In this document: positions 59,898-64,000 of the stretch, piece after piece | Numbering within the stretch: position 1 is the stretch's first letter | How the letters are laid out: the number at the start of each line of letters is the position of its first letter | Origin: Solobacterium sp. | GTDB taxonomy: Bacteria > Bacillota_I > Bacilli_A > Erysipelotrichales > Erysipelotrichaceae | NCBI GenBank assembly: GCA_022486705.1 | Contig: JAKVKC010000011.1 | Location: 1-64,000, forward strand | Direction of reading: 5' to 3' | DNA: 64,000 bases | Notes under the pieces: model-generated | What the model was told of the DNA's origin: nothing | The model's input: the letters and a program-made list of their open reading frames with translations, nothing else | The model's database searches: none | Translations under genes and position numbers: made by a program

Positions 59898-60229
59898 TTA
59901 TCTCTCCTGTTCCTTTAATAGTTGGATTTCCAACTATTGCTAGCTTTATTCTAGCTGAGAGATTATAGAATGCAATCAAAATCATCTGGAATTCTTTAAG
60001 TTTTATCAAAACCGTGAAAAAATTTTTGAAAATATGTTGGGATACCATCCGCGAAAATGTTTCACGAAATGCTTTCGGCATTTCTTCTCAGTTAAAATTA
60101 TGCAATACTAAGTGCAGAAAATTTATTTTCCCGCATCATTAAAAGAAGAACATCACAATCATAAATTACAAGAGTTTCATTTCAAAAGTTCTCTGGTAAG
60201 ATTCAATGTAGTGAGCTGAGGGGGAGACA
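59898..60229. other. 332-base intergenic region between nrdG and the 41-residue ORF
   Basis: Contains the palindrome (59917-59938), a likely nrdG promoter on the minus strand (TTGCAT, 16 bases, TAGAAT near 59952-59980, plus another TATAAT), and GAAATGC-TTTCG-GCATTTC hairpin at 60066-60084. I see no further gene. Confidence 0.5.
59917..59938. promoter_or_regulatory. Perfect 22-base palindrome, likely operator of the MarR-NrdG protein
   Basis: Both arms read AATAGTTGGA and TCCAACTATT around TT. It starts 20 bases before the nrdG ATG and lies just downstream of the likely start of transcription, the usual place for MarR-type autorepression. AGTTGG/CCAACT half-sites resemble known MarR-family operators. 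Confidence 0.75.
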
Positions 60230-60355
60230 ATGAATAACGATAACGAAACAATTACTTTGCCATGGGAAGATAAGAAAGAGGATGATGGTTCTCCTGCATC
60301 TGCACCATTGACGCAGGATGAACTGGAAGAAGTTCTCTTTGAGATACGCTATTAA
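60230..60355 (+). CDS. 41-residue acidic ORF with strong ribosome site
   Basis: Begins MNNDNETITLPWEDKK and ends LEEVLFEIRY before TAA. GAGGGGGAGA sits 4-5 bases ahead of ATG, a strong site. Very acidic (about 13 Asp/Glu in 41), no membrane segment, no recognised family. Stands alone between nrdG (divergent) and the PTS operon. Real small gene or chance ORF cannot be decided by eye, but the ribosome site favours real. Confidence 0.5.
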   Translation: MNNDNETITLPWEDKKEDDGSPASAPLTQDELEEVLFEIRY

Positions 60356-60419
60356 TACTGTTTCTGCATCATGCATGCATACGAAATATTATTTCTCACA
60401 TATTTTTGCGTAAATTCTA

Positions 60420-60447
60420 TTGACGTGCTTATTTCCTGTGCTATATT
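60420..60447 (+). promoter_or_regulatory. Promoter of the PTS operon
   Basis: TTGACG (60420-60425), a 16-base spacer and TATATT (60442-60447). It would start transcripts at about 60454, just upstream of the RAT element. Confidence 0.65.
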
Positions 60448-60458
60448 GGTGTTGAAGA

Positions 60459-60524
60459 GTGTGTTACTGGTTTAATTGCAGGCATTAACTCATTGGAATC
60501 TTTACGTTTCTGATGAGTTTTTTA
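60459..60524 (+). promoter_or_regulatory. RAT antiterminator site overlapping an intrinsic terminator
   Basis: TGTTACTG-N8-GCAGGCA (about 60462-60484) matches the ribonucleic antiterminator consensus of the BglG/LicT family. Its 3' end flows into a terminator, AACTCAT (60487-60493) with ATGAGTT (60513-60519) then a T run at 60518-60523. The two structures are mutually exclusive, and a LicT-type protein is encoded two genes downstream. Confidence 0.85.
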
Positions 60525-60546
60525 TTATGTTTAAAGGAGAGTTGCA

Positions 60547-61002
60547 ATGCTTTTTAAGAAGAAAACAAAGATCTGCAGTCCTTGCAGCGGACAGATCAAA
60601 GAATTATCTCAGGTAGATGATGAAGTATTTTCCAAAGGACTTGCAGGTGATGGGTTTGCAGTTGTGCCAGAGGAAGATCTTGTACTGTCACCAGTCGAGG
60701 GAACGGTCTCTATGATCTTTCCTACAAAGCATGCCATCGGCATTAAAGACAATGATGGAAAAGAGTTCATCGTCCATATCGGTATTGATACCGTCAAGCT
60801 GAAGGGAAAAGGATTCCAGATCCTTGTCAATGAAAATCAAAAGGTCAAGGCGGGTGCACCGCTTGTACAGGTTGACTACAGCATTCTGAAAGAGAATGGT
60901 CTTGGTACAGATATCATCATCCTGCTCGGTGCAGGATTGAAAATGCATTTATCTGCATCTGGTTTCGTTAGATCCGGACAGGGGGTTGGTACATGTGACT
61001 GA
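60547..61002 (+). CDS. Single-domain PTS EIIA of the glucose family
   Basis: A 151-residue cytosolic EIIA (Crr-like). The active-site His is in FIVHIGIDTVKLKG and the partner in TKHAIGIK; start CSPCSGQIKELSQVDDEVFSKGLAGDG is typical. Supplies phosphate to the EIICB encoded two genes on. First gene of the operon behind the RAT/terminator; AAAGGAGAG precedes ATG. The operon order EIIA-antiterminator-EIICB is unusual enough to note. Confidence 0.93.
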   Translation: MLFKKKTKICSPCSGQIKELSQVDDEVFSKGLAGDGFAVVPEEDLVLSPVEGTVSMIFPTKHAIGIKDNDGKEFIVHIGIDTVKLKGKGFQILVNENQKVKAGAPLVQVDYSILKENGLGTDIIILLGAGLKMHLSASGFVRSGQGVGTCD

Positions 61003-61843
61003 TTATCTTATTACATCTGTATTGAATCACAATACAGTAAGATGCCGTCAGGAAAAATCGCAGAATGAAGTGCTTGCCTATGGTACCGGTATTGGTTTCA
61101 ACCATAAAGCAGGTGACCGCATTGATTCAGAAAAATTCACCAAGATGTATGAGATCAAAGATATCAAGATGACCAAGCAGTGTGAAGAACTGCTGCGTTC
61201 TGTGGATCTAGCTGTTCTGGATGTATCAGAAGAGATCATTCAGCAGGCAAGCAGAGAGTTCAACATCAAGCCTGACAATCACCTTCATATCGCTTTGCTG
61301 GATCATATCAACTTCAGTGTCAGAAGATACCGTGAGAACATTGTTGTCTCCAATATCTTCCTGGAAGAAACGGAGTGCATGTATCCCAAGGAATTTCAAT
61401 TTTCTGAACGTATGCTGCATCTGTTAAATGAAAAGCTGCATATTCAGTTGCCTTTGGCAGAAGCAGGCTTCATCTGTATGCATATCCACGCAGCAATGCA
61501 TGGGGAGAAAGCAAGCTACAGTGCCATGATGGTCCATATTGTTAAGGACTGCATGAATCTCATTGAGACAAAATACCACATTCATTTGGATCGCCAGAGC
61601 ATCTTGTATCAGCGTATGGTCATTCATCTGAAATTCGCGATAAAGCGGGCATCAGAGAATGTATCTCTGGACAATTTCTTAGAGAATATCATTCCCGAAA
61701 AATGCCGTGATGCATATGATACAGCAAATGAAATAGCACAGCTGCTTTCTGATGATTACAGTATCACGATCAGTGAAAGCGAAAAATGCTATCTGGCCGT
61801 TCATATCCAGAACATCGTGATGCAGAATTCAAAAGAATCATAA
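60995..61843 (+). CDS. BglG/LicT-family transcriptional antiterminator
   Basis: A 282-residue RNA-binding regulator: N-terminal CAT domain (about 1-60), then PRD1 and PRD2 with phosphorylatable His in LLDHINFSVRRY, GFICMHIHAAM and CYLAVHIQNIV. It binds the RAT upstream of EIIA when the sugar is present and EIIB is not phosphorylating it. The start is a GTG at 60995, with GGGGG nine bases upstream, overlapping the EIIA stop by 8 bases; a TTG at 60986 is the alternative. Confidence 0.92.
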   Translation: MTDYLITSVLNHNTVRCRQEKSQNEVLAYGTGIGFNHKAGDRIDSEKFTKMYEIKDIKMTKQCEELLRSVDLAVLDVSEEIIQQASREFNIKPDNHLHIALLDHINFSVRRYRENIVVSNIFLEETECMYPKEFQFSERMLHLLNEKLHIQLPLAEAGFICMHIHAAMHGEKASYSAMMVHIVKDCMNLIETKYHIHLDRQSILYQRMVIHLKFAIKRASENVSLDNFLENIIPEKCRDAYDTANEIAQLLSDDYSITISESEKCYLAVHIQNIVMQNSKES

Positions 61844-61925
61844 AGGAATCATCCTGATCAATTTCAGGTGATGCATGATGGAATCATGGATAGATGTTTT
61901 CATCATGCCCATAAGGAGGAAAGTT

Positions 61926-63449
61926 ATGTTCAAACAGCTTCAAAAGATTGGCAAAGCCTTCATGCTGCCGATCGCAATTCTGCCAGCTGCCGGCTTGCTT
62001 CTTGGCATTGGAGGAGCATTATCCAATCCAACCACGGTAGCTACGTATCCAATTCTCAACAATCAGGTTCTGCAAGGCATTTTCCAGATCATGAGTGCCG
62101 CCGGCAACGTTGTGTTTGCAAATCTATCCTTGCTGCTCTGCGTCGGTCTGTGCATCGGTCTGGCAAAGCATGATAAGGGAACAGCCGCTTTAGCTGGTGT
62201 TGTTGGCTACCTTGTCATGAATGCTACTATCTCCGCTATGCTTACGATCTTCAATCCAAATGGTGCTGCTATCGATACTGGTGTTGTCGGTGCAATTGTT
62301 GTCGGTCTCGTTGCCGTCAATCTGCATAACAAATATCAGAATATTGAACTTCCGCAGTTCCTTGGCTTCTTCGGCGGATCAAGATTTGTTCCTATCGTCA
62401 CATCCTTCGCTGCTATCTTTATTGGATGTGCCTTCTTCCTGATCTGGCCGCCATTCCAGAATCTGCTTGTTTCCTTAGGCGATGTTATTTCTAAGACAGG
62501 TCCTGTCGGCACCTTCTTCTACGGTTTCTTAATGAGACTGTGCGGTGCTGTCGGTCTGCACCATATGATCTACCCGATGTTCTGGTATACAGAGCTCGGC
62601 GGCGTCGAAATGGTACAGGGCGTCTCTGTTGCCGGTGCACAGAAGATCTTCTTTGCTCAGCTGGCTGATCCTACACATGTTGGCCTCTACACAGAGGGAA
62701 CAAGATTCTTTGCCGGGCGCTTTGCTACAATGATGTTCGGCCTGCCTGCTGCCTGCTTAGCAATGTATCACTGCGTACCAAAGGAAAGAAGACCACGCTA
62801 TAAAGGTCTGTTCATCTCGGTTGCCTTGACTTCCTTTGTTACAGGCATTACAGAACCAATTGAATTCATGTTCTTATTCGTCAATCCGCTGCTTTATGTC
62901 ATTCACGCTTTCTTAGATGGTGTCAGCTTCTTTGTGGCAGATATTCTGAATATCTCCATCGGCAACACCTTCTCCGGCGGTGTCATTGACTTCACTCTGT
63001 TCGGCATTCTTCAGGGAAATGCCAAGACGAACTGGCTGCTGGAAATCCCAGTCGGTGTCTTATGGGCATTCATCTACTACTTCCTGTTCAAGTGGTATAT
63101 CCTCAAGTTCAATGTTCTGACCCCAGGGCGCGGTGAAGAGACAGTCGATACAGATGGCACTCTCACTGCTGAAGAAGCACCGCAGCTTACGACCAAGAGC
63201 ACACTGAAAGAAGACAGTGTAAAGATCATTGATGCTTTAGGAGGCAAAGAGAATATTGAAGATGTAGATGCATGTATCACGCGTCTGCGTGTTTCCGTAA
63301 AAGATGTTTCAAAAGTTGATAAAGATACATTGAAGAGATTAGGTGCTACCGATGTACTTGAAGTAGGCGGCGGCATCCAGGCTGTATATGGAGCCAAAGC
63401 AATTCTGTATAAGAACAATATCGTGGAGATCCTGAACCTTGATGAATGA
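61926..63449 (+). CDS. PTS EIICB of the glucose/N-acetylglucosamine family
   Basis: A 507-residue permease with EIIC first (FKQLQKIGKAFMLPIAILPAAGLLLG; about ten spans with GLHHMIYPMFWY) and EIIB last, whose phospho-Cys is in EDVDACITRLRVSVKD. EIIA comes from the first gene of the operon. NanE downstream suggests that the sugar is N-acetylmannosamine, arriving as ManNAc 6-phosphate; GlcNAc or a disaccharide are alternatives. The start at 61926 has AAGGAGGAAAG; in-frame upstream ATGs lack it. Confidence 0.92.
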   Translation: MFKQLQKIGKAFMLPIAILPAAGLLLGIGGALSNPTTVATYPILNNQVLQGIFQIMSAAGNVVFANLSLLLCVGLCIGLAKHDKGTAALAGVVGYLVMNATISAMLTIFNPNGAAIDTGVVGAIVVGLVAVNLHNKYQNIELPQFLGFFGGSRFVPIVTSFAAIFIGCAFFLIWPPFQNLLVSLGDVISKTGPVGTFFYGFLMRLCGAVGLHHMIYPMFWYTELGGVEMVQGVSVAGAQKIFFAQLADPTHVGLYTEGTRFFAGRFATMMFGLPAACLAMYHCVPKERRPRYKGLFISVALTSFVTGITEPIEFMFLFVNPLLYVIHAFLDGVSFFVADILNISIGNTFSGGVIDFTLFGILQGNAKTNWLLEIPVGVLWAFIYYFLFKWYILKFNVLTPGRGEETVDTDGTLTAEEAPQLTTKSTLKEDSVKIIDALGGKENIEDVDACITRLRVSVKDVSKVDKDTLKRLGATDVLEVGGGIQAVYGAKAILYKNNIVEILNLDE

Positions 63450-64000
63450 TAAAGAAACACTAATAGAATCCCTGCGGGGAAAACTGATCGTATCCTGCCA
63501 AGCCCTTCCGGAAGAACCGCTGTATGATCCGGAAAGAAGCATCATGCCTTTTATGGCAAAAGCTGCTGCACAGGGAGGTGCTTCTGGGATACGCTGCAAT
63601 TCGGTACGTGATGTTAAAGAAATCCAAAAAGCAGTATCTCTGCCGCTGATTGCTATTATTAAAAGAAACTACGATGATTCCCCTATCTATATCACACCAA
63701 CGATGAAAGAAATTGATGAATTGATGGCATGTTCTCCTGATATTATCGCCTTTGATTTCACCAATCGTGTTCATCCTGGAGGCATCAGTTCAGAAGAACT
63801 GTATCGCCAAGCACGGAAAAAATATCCTGATCAGCTGTTCATGGCTGATACATCCTGCTTTGATGAAGCAAAAAAAGCGGCCGAGATCGGCTTTGACTTC
63901 GTCGGCACAACGATGAGCGGATATGTAGAAGGACAGACACCGTCCGATCAGCCAGACTTTGATCTGATCAGCCGGATCTGCCATGAGACCAATGCCAGAT
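63442..64000 (+). CDS. nanE: N-acetylmannosamine-6-phosphate 2-epimerase NanE (cut by window end)
   Basis: The first 186 residues of a TIM-barrel epimerase converting ManNAc 6-phosphate to GlcNAc 6-phosphate. NanE features: LIVSCQALPEEPLYDP, GIRCNSVRDV, PLIAIIKRNYDDSPIYITPT, DIIAFDFTNR, LFMADTSC and GTTMSGYVEGQTP. ATG overlaps the EIICB stop by 8 bases. It links the operon to amino-sugar or sialic-acid use; the rest is outside the window. Confidence 0.93.
   Translation, partial: MNDKETLIESLRGKLIVSCQALPEEPLYDPERSIMPFMAKAAAQGGASGIRCNSVRDVKEIQKAVSLPLIAIIKRNYDDSPIYITPTMKEIDELMACSPDIIAFDFTNRVHPGGISSEELYRQARKKYPDQLFMADTSCFDEAKKAAEIGFDFVGTTMSGYVEGQTPSDQPDFDLISRICHETNAR

Noticed and set aside
1-64000. 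CRISPR arrays, rRNA, tRNA, intact insertion sequences, prophage
   Set aside because: No regularly spaced repeats, no conserved RNA cores and no complete transposase or phage structural genes seen anywhere in the window.

Overview
The window looks like a chromosomal stretch of a low-to-mid GC, Gram-positive-type anaerobe (Bacillota; the gene set and surface-protein style suggest Erysipelotrichia, but that is inference, not proof). Reasons: strong AGGAGG-type ribosome binding sites, many hairpin-plus-T terminators, lipobox lipoproteins, sortase-like C-terminal anchors, PTS permeases with a LicT-type antiterminator and a GntR-type repressor, KtrAB, CsoR, an AdhE with Rex-like sites and a class III (oxygen-sensitive) ribonucleotide reductase. 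No phage, plasmid backbone, CRISPR array, rRNA or tRNA was seen.

Layout. 1-3.1 kb: tail of an unknown gene, then convergent PPK2 and PPK1 polyphosphate kinases. 3.2-10.5 kb: envelope genes (GH3 lipoprotein, MsrA-MsrB lipoprotein, 12-TM LuxR-type regulator, a small protein and an anchored repeat protein). 10.5-14.9 kb: heterodimeric ABC exporter with a divergent LysR regulator. 15-19.9 kb: DUF4190-like membrane protein, Ser/Thr kinase divergent from a helix-turn-helix-like protein, ECF S component, ribbon-helix-helix-like small protein, beta-lactamase-fold serine hydrolase and a small membrane protein. 20-24 kb: KtrA/KtrB potassium uptake, a Cys-rich small protein, and a Y-family DNA polymerase with a small coupled partner. 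24.2-28.7 kb: trehalose catabolism (hydrolase, EIIBCA permease, TreR) with clear operators. 28.8-33.3 kb: MazG-like protein, ABC-F ATPase, a receiver lacking its phospho-acceptor, and a LytS-type kinase/regulator pair. 33.5-38 kb: a 1493-residue anchored repeat protein. 38.2-45 kb: AmmeMemoRadiSam genes, then HypA, a large FAD/Fe-S oxidoreductase and two HypB GTPases without any hydrogenase. 45-46.9 kb: an AT-rich insertion with a DUF4143 ATPase and a decayed IS110-type transposase piece. 47-52.8 kb: AdhE, CopA, CsoR. 52.9-56.3 kb: SDR protein, a reductase/flavodoxin pair, and an endonuclease/phosphatase-fold protein. 56.4-59.9 kb: NrdD fused to a redoxin and NrdG fused to a MarR-type domain, with a 22-bp palindrome in front. 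60.2-64 kb: a 41-residue ORF, then a PTS operon (EIIA, antiterminator, EIICB, NanE cut by the window edge) preceded by a RAT/terminator pair.

The genes fit a fermenting gut-type anaerobe: sugar uptake by PTS, NADH disposal through AdhE, anaerobic dNTP synthesis, copper and potassium homeostasis and a decorated cell wall. The most unusual items are the MarR-NrdG fusion with its palindrome, the hydrogenase-less Hyp cluster next to AmmeMemoRadiSam, the pseudo-receiver and several regulatory genes whose -10 box sits right against the start codon (possible leaderless mRNAs).
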